Counted from the stretch's first letter, positions 9,548 to 20,229 are shown. The stretch: 64,000 nt of DNA from an uncultured Alphaproteobacteria bacterium (GCA_944393195.1 CALXZG010000005.1:1-64000), one strand, 5' to 3'. Numbers and translations: made by a program. Notes: generated from the letters alone by a model not told the origin.

Positions 9548-11386
9548 ATGATGCGAAACAGAGCTTTTCGTTATATAACGATAGCTCTGTTTTTGTGTCT
9601 GACGATTCGTCCGACAAAGGCTGCCGAAATCGACGGCAACACACATTTGTTTGATGATCCGCAATGGCATGCGTTGGTACATTATCGGCCGACCCTGTTC
9701 GGCGGCGTTAAAAGCACCATTGATTCCGAAGAATTCTTTTTGGCACCGGACGGTAAAACAAATCCGGCGGCCGAATTACAGGCAACCCGTGATTTATTCA
9801 TGGGAACCGATACACAAAAACAATGCCTGTTCCCCGCACGATATCGTTTTTTACAAGACAATCACCTGATTCAAAAAGCCTTTCCCGATTGCCCGGAATA
9901 TATTCAATTTCGTAAAGACCTGAATCCCGCCGGTCTGACCCTATTGTACACGGACGCGTATATGAACAATCCGGCCTCTTTGTTCGGTCATACGTTAATG
10001 CGGATTGATATTCCCGAAGGCCGGACACAACTTGTCGCTCACGGGGTTAATTACGGCGCCTTTGTTTCACCTGACGAAAACGGTGTTCTGTTCGCCGTAT
10101 TGGGCTTAACCGGCGGGTATCAGGGCGGCTTTACGGTTAAACCCTATTACTCCGTCATCAATACTTACAACAATATCGAAAATCGGGATATTTGGGAGTT
10201 TCACCTCAACCTGACACCGACGGAACAAGATCGCTTTGTCGCTCATTTATGGGAATTGGGACATACACGAACGCGATATTTTTTCTTTACGGAAAACTGT
10301 TCCTACCTACTGATGGAAACCCTTGATGCCGTTCGCCCGACGGCCCGCTTGGCCGATGATTTTCCGGCACAAACCATTCCGCTGGACACCTTGAAAGCCG
10401 TTGCCGAACGACCGGGGTTAGTCGATCACGTTCAATATCGCCCTTCCCGTCAAAAAAGAATCGCCGCATCCTATAACCGATTGGATAAAAGGCAGAAAAA
10501 AGCATTACTGACTTTTTTACAAAATGAAACCCTGACGAATACCCTATCCCCGACGGAGCAGGCTGCCGTCCTTGAAACCGCCTATGAATACACACAATAT
10601 CAATGGGAGGCCCAAACCATTCCGTTGGATGATTACCGCCGGCGGTCATTCCGTCTGTTAAAAGAACGCCGCGCCCTACCGACAACACAATCGACCGAAA
10701 CCATAACAACGCCCTCCCCGCTGACGGCACATGATGCTAAACGATTATTGGTAGCACAAGGATGGGAACGCGGCCACAGCTTTCAGGAAATATCATTCCG
10801 GCCGGCCTACCATTCCCTGACAGAGCAACCGGACGGCCTTTTACCCGGTTCGGAAATTAACTTTTTAAATACGACACTCCGCTATTATACACAACGAAAC
10901 AAACTGGTTTTGCAACAACTGGATATCGTGAATATCTACTCCGTTTCACCGCGCACACCGTTGTTTCATCCGATTTCCTATCAAATCAAAGCCGATATTC
11001 GCCGAATTTGGAACCCGCAAACGGATCGTGAAGGCATGACCGGCGTTCTGTCCGGCGGTTCGGGTGTCAGCTTTGAAATCTACCCACACATATTCACCTT
11101 CGGTTTTGGCAAAACAACCCTGCAATACGGCGGCATTTTACCCCACAATATAGGCATCGGTATCGGCGCCGAAACCGGTTTTCTGGCCTATCTGCCCGAC
11201 GCACAAATCAAAGTCAGTGCCGAACGCCTGTTTTCGGATAACTGGTACCTGAATCAAACCACGGTCACATCGGAAGTCGTCTATAACATCGCCCGCAACT
11301 GGGGAATCGGCCTTTCTTATGATTGGCAACAAACGAATAAGCACACCACAAACACCCTGCGCCTGAACTTCCGCCACTTTTTCTAA
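9548..11386 (+). CDS. DUF4105 (Lnb N-terminal-like) envelope protein with C-terminal barrel-like domain
   Basis: 612 residues. A signal peptide (cleavage near TKAAE, residue ~26) leads into a DUF4105 domain at ~residues 120-275, with SLFGHTLMRID and FTENCSYLLMETLD. The conserved His and Cys resemble the Cys-His pair of NlpC/P60-like enzymes, so an amidase or peptidase activity is possible. The C-terminal ~250 residues show alternating strands and end LRLNFRHFF, which fits an outer-membrane barrel. It is probably co-transcribed with the DUF3015 gene. Start choice between ATG 9548 and 9551 is open; neither has a clear ribosome site, suggesting coupling. The 3' end abuts a convergent gene with one base between. 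Confidence 0.85.
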   Translation: MMRNRAFRYITIALFLCLTIRPTKAAEIDGNTHLFDDPQWHALVHYRPTLFGGVKSTIDSEEFFLAPDGKTNPAAELQATRDLFMGTDTQKQCLFPARYRFLQDNHLIQKAFPDCPEYIQFRKDLNPAGLTLLYTDAYMNNPASLFGHTLMRIDIPEGRTQLVAHGVNYGAFVSPDENGVLFAVLGLTGGYQGGFTVKPYYSVINTYNNIENRDIWEFHLNLTPTEQDRFVAHLWELGHTRTRYFFFTENCSYLLMETLDAVRPTARLADDFPAQTIPLDTLKAVAERPGLVDHVQYRPSRQKRIAASYNRLDKRQKKALLTFLQNETLTNTLSPTEQAAVLETAYEYTQYQWEAQTIPLDDYRRRSFRLLKERRALPTTQSTETITTPSPLTAHDAKRLLVAQGWERGHSFQEISFRPAYHSLTEQPDGLLPGSEINFLNTTLRYYTQRNKLVLQQLDIVNIYSVSPRTPLFHPISYQIKADIRRIWNPQTDREGMTGVLSGGSGVSFEIYPHIFTFGFGKTTLQYGGILPHNIGIGIGAETGFLAYLPDAQIKVSAERLFSDNWYLNQTTVTSEVVYNIARNWGIGLSYDWQQTNKHTTNTLRLNFRHFF

Positions 11387-11387
11387 A

Positions 11388-12029
11388 CTACCAATGCGAA
11401 CATAACGCCGTTGTTTCCCGGTACGATTCCGGTGTATCAATTTCGTAATTTTTTTCGGCAATTTTATCATTGATATGTTGAATAACGGGACGAACTTCGT
11501 CCATAACCTGCTGAAACTGTTTTTCAAAAGCCGGCTGAACTTCGGCCTGACTCCGAACAACGACCGGTTTCAAGCGATTAACGGCACGGCGAAGAGCTTT
11601 TTCCACATCCGGTCGAAAAAAGTAAACCGCTTCTTTGGCCACCCGGACGTGATAATCTTCATGATCCTTAACAACCCGATACTCACATGTGCCGGGGCGA
11701 TACTTTTTATCAATATAAACATCCAACATATCATACCCGATTTTAACCCGAATTTTATGCAGTCCGACACAAGCCTTTATCCCGTCTTGAACAAGAAAAG
11801 GATCCCCGTGTCCGCTCACATTTAACCGAGCCACCGTCAAACCAAGCGTATTCGGTGAAGCCTTTGTTCCGGCAAACGTTAAAAATTCACGGCGCGACAA
11901 ATCATTGTGGTATTCCACAACACCGGGATCCGCCTCCAAAACAATCTGTGTATCTGCCGATTCGCAAAAAGCATTTGCCTTTTGCCCCAAAAACAACGAT
12001 ACTGTTAATAACACAAAAATATACTTCAT
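11388..12029 (-). CDS. Periplasmic protein with HExxH-like motif (putative zincin)
   Basis: 213 residues with a signal peptide (MKYIFVLLTVSLFLGQKANA). In the middle, CEYRVVKDHEDYHVRV contains H-E-x-x-H, the usual zinc-binding and catalytic motif of zincin metalloproteases, and a Cys a few residues upstream may pair with another Cys. The C-terminal ~90 residues look helical and charged. I do not recognise the family; it may be related to DUF922-like secreted Zn proteases. No ribosome site is strong. Its stop lies one base from the stop of the DUF4105 gene on the other strand, so the two transcripts probably overlap at their 3' ends. Confidence 0.75.
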   Translation of the reverse strand: MKYIFVLLTVSLFLGQKANAFCESADTQIVLEADPGVVEYHNDLSRREFLTFAGTKASPNTLGLTVARLNVSGHGDPFLVQDGIKACVGLHKIRVKIGYDMLDVYIDKKYRPGTCEYRVVKDHEDYHVRVAKEAVYFFRPDVEKALRRAVNRLKPVVVRSQAEVQPAFEKQFQQVMDEVRPVIQHINDKIAEKNYEIDTPESYRETTALCSHW

Positions 12030-12058
12030 ATCGTTAACTTAACACAGGATATTTAAAA

Positions 12059-12862
12059 ATGCAAAAAATTATTTCATGGAATGTTGCCTCCGTCCGCGCC
12101 CGTTGGTCGGCATTGACAACCTTGTTGCAACAAGAATCCCCCGATATCGTCTTTTTACAGGAAATTAAGGCTACCACGGAAACATTCCCCTTTATGGATT
12201 GTCAACTCGCCGGATACCAAGCCGTTTTGTCGGGACAAAAAGGCTTTAACGGTGTTGCCATCCTGACACGTAAACCTCTGTCCGACGTTATCACAACATT
12301 GCCCGGCTTATCCGATGAAGATGGGATTCAGGCGCGTTTTATCCAAGCCGATACCGCCGATGGTCTGACATTGATTTGCGTCTATGTCCCCAACGGCAAT
12401 CCACCGGAAAAAGACCCGAATGATACCTCCCGTCTGGCTTACAAACACCGTTGGATGAAAGCGTTAACCACACATGTCGCCGGTTTACTGCGCACCGGTC
12501 GATCCCTGATTTTAGGCGGTGATTTTAACGTCATCGAACGGGATAGCGATGTCTATAATCCGGAGGCATATCGCACCAACGCCCTGATGCTGCCGTCTGT
12601 TCGCGCCGATTTTGCCGATCTGACACAGTTACCGCTTGATAACCTGATTCGCCGGTTTTGTCCGGAGCCGCACACTTACTCCTTCTGGGACTTTCAAATG
12701 GGGGCCTGGCCTAAAAATAACGGCATGCTTTTGGACTATCTGTTCGTTTCACAAGACATATCATCCGCCGTTCAAAATGCCTGTATTTACAAAGATGTTC
12801 GCGGATGGCCCAAAACATCGGATCACGCCCCTGTCGGCTGCCTAATCAACCGTACGCCATAA
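12059..12862 (+). CDS. xth: Exodeoxyribonuclease III family AP endonuclease
   Basis: 267 residues. This cytoplasmic enzyme cleaves DNA at abasic sites and removes 3' blocks in base excision repair. All ExoIII motifs are visible in order: SWNVASVRAR (residues ~6-15), FLQEIKAT with the metal-binding Glu, YVPNGNP, GGDFNV, WDFQMGAWPKNNGMLLDYLFVS, and C-terminal SDHAPV with the catalytic His. The start follows a weak AGGA site in a short gap between divergent genes. Confidence 0.95.
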   Translation: MQKIISWNVASVRARWSALTTLLQQESPDIVFLQEIKATTETFPFMDCQLAGYQAVLSGQKGFNGVAILTRKPLSDVITTLPGLSDEDGIQARFIQADTADGLTLICVYVPNGNPPEKDPNDTSRLAYKHRWMKALTTHVAGLLRTGRSLILGGDFNVIERDSDVYNPEAYRTNALMLPSVRADFADLTQLPLDNLIRRFCPEPHTYSFWDFQMGAWPKNNGMLLDYLFVSQDISSAVQNACIYKDVRGWPKTSDHAPVGCLINRTP

Positions 12863-12879
12863 GTACCGTATCAATATTA

Positions 12880-13206
12880 TCAGGCCTCATTCGCCATCTG
12901 AGTTAACAAAACCGCTGCCGCTTCCGCCGCTGTATCGGAAGGATATATTATCCGTATGATTTTGCAACGGCCCGTCGCCCCGCTCAACAAATCCACATCC
13001 CCTTTTCGCACGCCGGTTAATGCCGCCAAAAAAGCCGTTACCGCCACATTCGCCTGTCCATCCACCGGTGGTGCCTGTAAAGCAATCCGCACATGAGTTC
13101 CGTTCCAAATGCCTTCAATCCGACTTCGCCGCGCCCGCGGTGTTACCCGAATCGATATCGTTAAAACGGCACCGTTACGCTTCACCCAAATGTTATTCTG
13201 TTCCAT
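12880..13206 (-). CDS. yggU: DUF167/YggU family protein
   Basis: 108 residues. It has the YggU signature: RVTPRARRSRIEG near the N-terminus and the block APPVDGQANVAVTAFLA, with the later LLSGATGRCKIIRI replacing the usual SG.tsr.K.v.i segment. The function of the family is unknown; the fold is small alpha/beta. The gene is convergent with xth, 17 bp apart. Confidence 0.9.
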   Translation of the reverse strand: MEQNNIWVKRNGAVLTISIRVTPRARRSRIEGIWNGTHVRIALQAPPVDGQANVAVTAFLAALTGVRKGDVDLLSGATGRCKIIRIIYPSDTAAEAAAVLLTQMANEA

Positions 13207-13263
13207 GCGAATATCATATCACGATTTTTCATGAAATAAAACCGTTTTTTAGCAGTGGGACGG

Positions 13264-13295
13264 TTGACAAAAAAATCATATCTTTGTAGGATAAT
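13264..13295 (+). promoter_or_regulatory. Putative promoter of the intact autotransporter
   Basis: TTGACA at 13264-13269; TAGGAT at 13287-13292 with a 17-bp spacer, or GATAAT at 13290-13295 with a 20-bp spacer. AGGAGG precedes the start codon at 13333. Confidence 0.55.
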
Positions 13296-13332
13296 TCTCA
13301 ACTAAGGTTTATTGTGAACAGGAGGCTTTTTC

Positions 13333-15813
13333 ATGACTTCATTGACAACATATCTGACGGCCGGTCTTTTTGCTCTAACACCGATGATTACTTCGGCACA
13401 AGAAACCGATACGACCGATCCGATCGTTTTACCGGGATTATTAGGGGCATTGCAAGGAACGGAAAACACCTATACGGCCACGGCCGATGACACGATTTAC
13501 TATTGGTCGGACGGGGAAGGATATGTCGGCAGTATCGGCACCATGAAACCGACCGAATTGACGGCGGATTTTGCCGGTTTTTCGGTCATCGGATCCCCTA
13601 TGTCGGATACCGAAGGCATGCCGACTTATTTGTCGGGGATTGCTATCGGGAACGCACAAATACTGACCGTTAAAAATGCCGCCTCTTGGCAGGGATTTGA
13701 TACCGCCTTTATGACACAAACCGGCGGAACACTTAATTTGGACAATATAACAATGTCCGGCAACGCCGCTACAACGGCCAACACGGATACAACCGCAAAC
13801 GGCGGAGCCATCCACAATGCCGGCACAACAACACTGAACAATGCCATTTTACAACATAATACGGCCACGGCCGGGGAAGGTGTCACCGGGTCCGGTAACG
13901 GTGGCGCCATTTGGAACAGCGGAACCCTCACCGCTAACAACACCTCTTTTACCGGTAACGTCACAACTGTGGCCGCCGATACGGAAAATACCGGTCGCGG
14001 CGGAGCCATTTATAACGACGCCACCGGCACTTTAACATTGAATCAAACCGTCTTTAATAACAATTCGGCCGGATCCGAAGGCGGTGCCTTATATAATGCC
14101 GGCACGGCAACACTGACCGATTCAACCTTTACCGATAATACGGCAACTACCGGCGGTGCCATTTGGAATAGTGGCACCTTAACTTTGTCCGGCACAAATA
14201 CTTTTAGCGGTAATACCGCCCTTCTGGGAACGGCAAATGATATTCATAACGACGGAACCCTAACCATTAGCGGAACAACCACACTGAATGGTGGCCTGAC
14301 CGGAACGGGGACAACAACCGTTACCGACGGCAGTATCCTGAATATCGGAACAACAACCGTACAAAACAATCAAATTTCATTCGCCGCCAACGCAAAACTG
14401 GCATTGTCTATCGATAACCTGAACACCTACGGCCGATTGAACGCGACAACGGAAGCCGGCGACGGAACCCTCTCCTTCGACCAATTGTCCGCAGACAGCT
14501 TACAAATTTCCATTGCCCGCGGAACAATTGATCAAGGTCAAACCGCACAATTTGATATTTTCTCGGCAGACACCATTACCCTTGGGAATGATCAAACACT
14601 GGCCGATATTTTAGGCGAAAAATGGCGTGTCGGCCGTAAATATTTTGCCTGGTTTGACGATACCAATTTATTAAATATTGAAGCGATCAAATTGGCCTGT
14701 ACCACCGGTAATAATTGCGCCGTTGCCGATGCCTGGTTGGATGAATTGAATCAACCGACCACCACAACAGGACAGGCCGTTCTGAACCAATTGGATGCCC
14801 TCGGTATTACGGCACCCGATTCTCACGCTTTTAATACGGCTCTGTCGGCTTTGGCACCGACAACCGCGCCTGTTTTAACAAGTCAGGCCGTCAACATTAC
14901 GCGCCAATTAGATCATATGATTGATGCCCGGATGCGGCATACATCCTCATTTTTTAAAACACGGGCCAAGGCATACCACGACAAAGTACCGACTCGCGGC
15001 ACCGCCTTGTGGGCTGATGCGGCTTATGACAAAACAGATTATTCGGGGAGTACCGCTTTTGACGGCAACAATAAAACCATAGCCGTCGGCTTGGATTCAC
15101 GTCCGCGCCTCGGCTTCCGGTTCGGTATCGGATACGCCTATACCCAATCGGATATTTCCACCGACTATCGGGATTTTGATGCCGATACCCATACCGCCAT
15201 GCTCTATATGGACTATCAACCGGATAACCTTTTCTGGCGCCTGTTGCTGACCTATGGTCTGACACAATACGACGAAAGCCGCCGTGTTGCGGATATTCCC
15301 GTCACCGATTCTTTCGATACACAAACCATCGCCGCCCATAGTACCTGGGGTTATAACCTCGGTCATTTACGCTTTGGAGAACGCGGTCAGAGTTTCAGCG
15401 GCGATTTCATCCCAACTTTCGGCTTGCGTTATTACCATATAACCCAAGATGATTATACCGATACGGCCGGCCAAAAAATAGAAGGTGAAACATACCAGAT
15501 ATTAACCGCCTCCGCCGGCTTAAAATACGATATCGAATATCCGGTTTTAAAGATGAGCAGCCTGCGTTTTGAAGCCGGTATCGCGGCGTTGTACGATATT
15601 TTGCAAGATGATATCGAAACAACCGCTGTCCTCGGGGACAACCTCCGTTATACCGTTACCGGGGACAATATAGAACGCCTCGGCGGGGAAGCAACTCTCC
15701 GCTTGGGTTTAAGCATTGATCAACGTCTGGATATCGGTTTATCCTACTCCGGCCTGATCAAATCGGATTACAGCAACCATACTGGTAGTTTCAATATTCG
15801 ATACCTATTTTAA
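13333..15813 (+). CDS. Pmp-like autotransporter (type V secretion)
   Basis: 826 residues, ATG behind AGGAGG. A signal peptide ends near ITSAQ (residue 23). The passenger (~residues 120-340) holds repeats of GGAIxN and FxxN types, as in chlamydial Pmp proteins and the broken autotransporter at 2478-5537, and should form a surface beta-helix. A linker follows with a CTTGNNC pair. The C-terminal ~270 residues are an autotransporter barrel (ALWADAAYDKTDYSG, FGIGYAYTQSDI) ending FNIRYLF. The OM protein gene begins 24 bp downstream, so both are probably one transcript. Likely an adhesin or surface antigen; the ligand is unknown. Confidence 0.9.
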   Translation: MTSLTTYLTAGLFALTPMITSAQETDTTDPIVLPGLLGALQGTENTYTATADDTIYYWSDGEGYVGSIGTMKPTELTADFAGFSVIGSPMSDTEGMPTYLSGIAIGNAQILTVKNAASWQGFDTAFMTQTGGTLNLDNITMSGNAATTANTDTTANGGAIHNAGTTTLNNAILQHNTATAGEGVTGSGNGGAIWNSGTLTANNTSFTGNVTTVAADTENTGRGGAIYNDATGTLTLNQTVFNNNSAGSEGGALYNAGTATLTDSTFTDNTATTGGAIWNSGTLTLSGTNTFSGNTALLGTANDIHNDGTLTISGTTTLNGGLTGTGTTTVTDGSILNIGTTTVQNNQISFAANAKLALSIDNLNTYGRLNATTEAGDGTLSFDQLSADSLQISIARGTIDQGQTAQFDIFSADTITLGNDQTLADILGEKWRVGRKYFAWFDDTNLLNIEAIKLACTTGNNCAVADAWLDELNQPTTTTGQAVLNQLDALGITAPDSHAFNTALSALAPTTAPVLTSQAVNITRQLDHMIDARMRHTSSFFKTRAKAYHDKVPTRGTALWADAAYDKTDYSGSTAFDGNNKTIAVGLDSRPRLGFRFGIGYAYTQSDISTDYRDFDADTHTAMLYMDYQPDNLFWRLLLTYGLTQYDESRRVADIPVTDSFDTQTIAAHSTWGYNLGHLRFGERGQSFSGDFIPTFGLRYYHITQDDYTDTAGQKIEGETYQILTASAGLKYDIEYPVLKMSSLRFEAGIAALYDILQDDIETTAVLGDNLRYTVTGDNIERLGGEATLRLGLSIDQRLDIGLSYSGLIKSDYSNHTGSFNIRYLF

Positions 15814-15837
15814 CCTCCACAAAACGAAAGGAATTTT

Positions 15838-16719
15838 ATGCTATCTAAATATGCCTTACTTTTAGGCACCCTTCTGTTAACGGCTCCGGCTATGGCTGCC
15901 CCAACCGATAACGCAAATAACTTTGCCCCGCCCAGCACGGGAACCCTCAAATTCAATCTGCGCCGACTTGGCCTTGAAATGTCGTCCACGGATGTATCCC
16001 ATGCCCGCGAATACAAAGACTCTCCTGTTTCTCAATTCAATTCGGACAGTCAAACCGTTATTAAAGGCGTTTTTGACGGCGTATTGGAATACGAACGTGA
16101 AAATATGCAATGGAATAACGCTTTATTCATGGAATACGGGAAAACCAAACTCAAACCGGTTGACGAACCCGCCGACACCAATGAAACGGCAGACCAAATT
16201 TTATTGACATCCGAATATACCCATAAATTATGGAAAGCCTATGATCTGGATATCGGCCCGATGGCCAACGTCGGTTATCAAACCGAATTTACGGATAATC
16301 AGGATGCTCCGCGAACCAAAATCGCCCGCGCCAAAGCCGGTATTAAGGTATTTAACGGCGATATTATCAAAGACCTGTATGTGGCCGGTGTTTATGAATA
16401 CGATATGACCTATTCCGAGCATGTCAGTAAAAGCGCCCTTGAACTCGGATGGCGGGTTGAATACGATATTCGGGAAGGCGTGCGCTTTTCAACAGACGGT
16501 TACTATCGGGATTATCTGTCATTCAGCCAATATGTCGGCGAAGATCTGACGTATGATTTAAAAGCAACCGCCCGAATGGACGTAAACCTGACCGATACAT
16601 TAACCTTCGGTCCCTATGTTTCTTATCGTCTCGGAAAATCCCGCCAAGCCGATGTATCGGGCAGCAACTTTATGATAGGCCTCTCTCTCGGCTATCGTGA
16701 TTTATTTAATATTTTCTAA
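15838..16719 (+). CDS. Outer-membrane beta-barrel protein of unknown function
   Basis: 293 residues, with GAAAGGAA before the start. A signal peptide (MLSKYALLLGTLLLTAPAMA) is followed by strand-rich sequence with alternating hydrophobic and polar residues (MQWNNALFMEYGKTKLK; FGPYVSYRLGKSRQ), ending YRDLFNIF. The pattern fits a 10-14 stranded barrel with a C-terminal Phe. It resembles the loosely defined DUF3078-like group, but I am not sure. It sits between an autotransporter and mscL with gaps of 24 and 11 bp, so an operon is likely. Confidence 0.75.
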   Translation: MLSKYALLLGTLLLTAPAMAAPTDNANNFAPPSTGTLKFNLRRLGLEMSSTDVSHAREYKDSPVSQFNSDSQTVIKGVFDGVLEYERENMQWNNALFMEYGKTKLKPVDEPADTNETADQILLTSEYTHKLWKAYDLDIGPMANVGYQTEFTDNQDAPRTKIARAKAGIKVFNGDIIKDLYVAGVYEYDMTYSEHVSKSALELGWRVEYDIREGVRFSTDGYYRDYLSFSQYVGEDLTYDLKATARMDVNLTDTLTFGPYVSYRLGKSRQADVSGSNFMIGLSLGYRDLFNIF

Positions 16720-16730
16720 GGAGAATCCAT

Positions 16731-17228
16731 ATGTTAAAAAATATGTTAACTGAATTTAAAAAATTTGCCATGCGCGGTAATGTCATGGATATGGCCGTCG
16801 GTATCATTATCGGGACCGCGTTCGGCAAGATTGTCGATTCTTTGGTTAAAGACATTATTATGCCGCCACTCGGCATTCTACTGGGCAAAATCGACTTTGC
16901 CAACCTGTTCGTCGTCCTGAAAAACGGGGCGGAAACGGCCGGTCCGTATGTTTCATTGGAGGCTGCCAAAGCCGCCGGTGCCGTCACGTTAAATATCGGT
17001 ACGTTCCTGAATACGATTATCAGCTTTATTATCGTTGCTTTCGCCGTCTTTATGCTCATTAAAGGCATGAATTCATTACAGGCAAAATTGGAAGCCAAAG
17101 AGGAAACAACCACGCCGACACCGACAACGAAAAAGTGTCCGTACTGTTGTTCCGACATTCCGCTTGAAGCCGTTAAATGCCCGTTTTGCACGGCGGATTT
17201 ATCCCCCAAAACAAAACGAAAAGCATAA
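16731..17228 (+). CDS. mscL: Large-conductance mechanosensitive channel with C-terminal zinc ribbon
   Basis: MscL forms a homopentameric inner-membrane pore that opens under osmotic downshock. The N-terminus (FKKFAMRGNVMDMAVGIIIGTAFGKIV) is the signature amphipathic helix and TM1; TM2 is near residues 90-110. After the usual cytoplasmic helix a Thr/Pro linker leads to CPYCC (136-140) and CPFC (150-153), a four-Cys zinc-ribbon-like extension that shorter MscL proteins such as the E. coli one lack. AAGGAGA precedes the start. A strong terminator follows. Confidence 0.95.
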   Translation: MLKNMLTEFKKFAMRGNVMDMAVGIIIGTAFGKIVDSLVKDIIMPPLGILLGKIDFANLFVVLKNGAETAGPYVSLEAAKAAGAVTLNIGTFLNTIISFIIVAFAVFMLIKGMNSLQAKLEAKEETTTPTPTTKKCPYCCSDIPLEAVKCPFCTADLSPKTKRKA

Positions 17229-17234
17229 TACGGT

Positions 17235-17265
17235 AAAAGAGAGGTTCCCAACCTCTCTTTTTTTA
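17235..17265 (+). terminator. Rho-independent terminator of mscL
   Basis: AGAGAGGTT-CCC-AACCTCTCT followed by a run of T residues. Confidence 0.9.
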
Positions 17266-17287
17266 TTGATATGTCCAACAATTGCCA

Positions 17288-17318
17288 CAAAAAAACACCC
17301 CGATTCGGGGTGTTTTTC
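17288..17318 (-). terminator. Terminator of gap (bidirectional)
   Basis: AAAAACACCCCG-ATT-CGGGGTGTTTTT is symmetric and lies 18 bp beyond the gap stop codon. Confidence 0.88.
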
Positions 17319-17336
17319 ATCTTGACCGATATCGGA

Positions 17337-18461
<1,125 letters not shown>

Positions 18462-18592
18462 TTAGGCATATTTTCGTTAAAAAATCAAGGGGAATTTACG
18501 AATTTCCGACATTATTTTCCACGACTGTTTTTTCGCTTGACAACACCCCCCGAATACGACACATATAAGGATATTAACGAAAGGAGAATCCC

Positions 18593-19225
18593 ATGGTAAA
18601 AATCGTTCCGGACGCTATTGAAATCTTAACTCCCATTGACGCACCGACTATTTTAAAACATTTGGAGTTATGTATTCGCAACTGTTATAAATCCGAAGAT
18701 AAAATCGAACCCGGTTCGGCCGAAAAAATGATTCGCAAAATTATCGAATTAAAACACGAAGCCATGCTGGAACATTTTGCCATTACCGTCCGATTGACCA
18801 CCGACATCGGTGTTTATAAAGATCTGACCCGCCACCGAATCGCCAGTTTTGCGATCGAAAGTACCCGCTATTGCAATTACAGCAAAGGCAAATTCGGATC
18901 GGAAATAACCGTTATGGAACCGCCCGAACTCACACCGGGGACAGAAGCCTATAATGTCTGGCTGCAATGTATGCACAACATTGAAACAGCCTACAATACT
19001 TTGGCTGCGCAAGGCTATAAAGCTGACGTTTGCCGGATGCTGTTGCCACATTCAACCCGGGCTTCTGTCATTATGACCGCCAACCTGCGCGAATGGCGTC
19101 ATATCTTTAAACTGCGGACAGCCAAAGCCGCTCATCCGACCGTTCGTCGGATTATGAAAAAACTACTGATTGCTTTTCAAGAAAAATTGCCCGTTATCTT
19201 TGATGACATCATCGCAGAAGATTAA
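18593..19225 (+). CDS. thyX: FAD-dependent thymidylate synthase ThyX
   Basis: 210 residues. ThyX methylates dUMP to dTMP using methylene-THF and reduced FAD. The defining motif RHRxxSxxxxSxRY is complete at residues 80-93 (RHRIASFAIESTRY). The C-terminal RxLLP block appears as RMLLPHSTRASVIMTANLREW. GAAAGGAGA precedes ATG 18593. A TTGACA lies at 18537, but the best -10 candidates sit at suboptimal spacing. The last bases overlap the convergent mutY by 4 bp. No thyA was seen in the window. Confidence 0.96.
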   Translation: MVKIVPDAIEILTPIDAPTILKHLELCIRNCYKSEDKIEPGSAEKMIRKIIELKHEAMLEHFAITVRLTTDIGVYKDLTRHRIASFAIESTRYCNYSKGKFGSEITVMEPPELTPGTEAYNVWLQCMHNIETAYNTLAAQGYKADVCRMLLPHSTRASVIMTANLREWRHIFKLRTAKAAHPTVRRIMKKLLIAFQEKLPVIFDDIIAED

Positions 19226-20229
19226 CGCGGCAATCGCTTAATGACTTTACGCATCAGTGTTGAAAAAGGATACTGTTTAAAATCCGACGGCAGAACAAAA
19301 ATGCCGTCCGGAAAAGGAGCCTCTTCGGCTTCCACATATTGAAACCGTAATGTTAAATTAAAATGCGTAAAGACATGAGAGATCTGTTCCGCCGAGGCAT
19401 CGGGTTTTACCGGATACAAAGGGGATTCTTCATCATAAATCCACGGAAATTCATATAACCCCGACAACAACCCTTTTCCGGGACGAATCCGAATAAAATA
19501 TGCCCCGCGTTGATTCCGAATTAAATAAACAATCCCTTGACGTACAGCGCGCTTTGGCTTATTAATCAACGGAATCTGCGTCGCATTCCCCATGTGATAC
19601 GCCCGACATACATGCGACCACGGACACATCAAACAGGCCGGCCGCCCCGCCGTACACACCAAAGCCCCCAAATCCATGATGGCCGACGCATAATCGGCAC
19701 CGGCATGTGCCGGTGTAATTTGTCTGGCCAATTCATAAATCTCATCCTTTGTCACCGCATGCGTTAATCCGTGCAACCGGGCAATAACCCGAATCACATT
19801 CCCGTCCACAACCGTTTCCGGCAAATTAAAAGCAAAGCAACAAATACTTGAAGCCGTATACGGTCCGATTCCCGGTAACGTCAACAATGTTTCCCGATCG
19901 GCCGGAAACTCTCCGCCATACTGATCCACGACAACTTTGGCACATTCATGAACTTTTTTAGCCCGCGTATAATACCCAAGCCCCTGCCACGCCAATAACA
20001 CATCATGGATATCGGCCGCAGCCAGACTTTGAATCGTCGGGAATCGATTCATCCACCGAATGAAATACGCCTCAACCGTTCGAACCGTTGTTTGTTGTAA
20101 CATAATTTCCGAAATCCAAACGGCATACGGATCGGAATGCGCGCCACCCCGTACACGCCACGGCATCTCCCGCCCGTTTGACGCATACCAATCCAATAAA
20201 CTCTGAGCTAATGGGAAATTATTAAACAT
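19222..20229 (-). CDS. mutY: A/G-specific adenine DNA glycosylase
   Basis: 335 residues from ATG 20229, which overlaps the stop of the Clp-like gene by 8 bp (ATGTTTAA); an upstream in-frame ATG would run 67 bp into that gene. MutY removes adenine opposite 8-oxoguanine. Visible motifs are WISEIMLQQTTV (catalytic Glu), the HhH segment LPGIGPYTA, VDGNVIRV (catalytic Asp), and the 4Fe-4S loop C-x6-C-x2-C-x5-C (CTAGRPACLMCPWSHVC). The C-terminal NUDIX-like domain that reads 8-oxoG is present (FIRIRPGKGLLSGLYEFPW). Confidence 0.96.
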   Translation of the reverse strand: MFNNFPLAQSLLDWYASNGREMPWRVRGGAHSDPYAVWISEIMLQQTTVRTVEAYFIRWMNRFPTIQSLAAADIHDVLLAWQGLGYYTRAKKVHECAKVVVDQYGGEFPADRETLLTLPGIGPYTASSICCFAFNLPETVVDGNVIRVIARLHGLTHAVTKDEIYELARQITPAHAGADYASAIMDLGALVCTAGRPACLMCPWSHVCRAYHMGNATQIPLINKPKRAVRQGIVYLIRNQRGAYFIRIRPGKGLLSGLYEFPWIYDEESPLYPVKPDASAEQISHVFTHFNLTLRFQYVEAEEAPFPDGIFVLPSDFKQYPFSTLMRKVIKRLPR

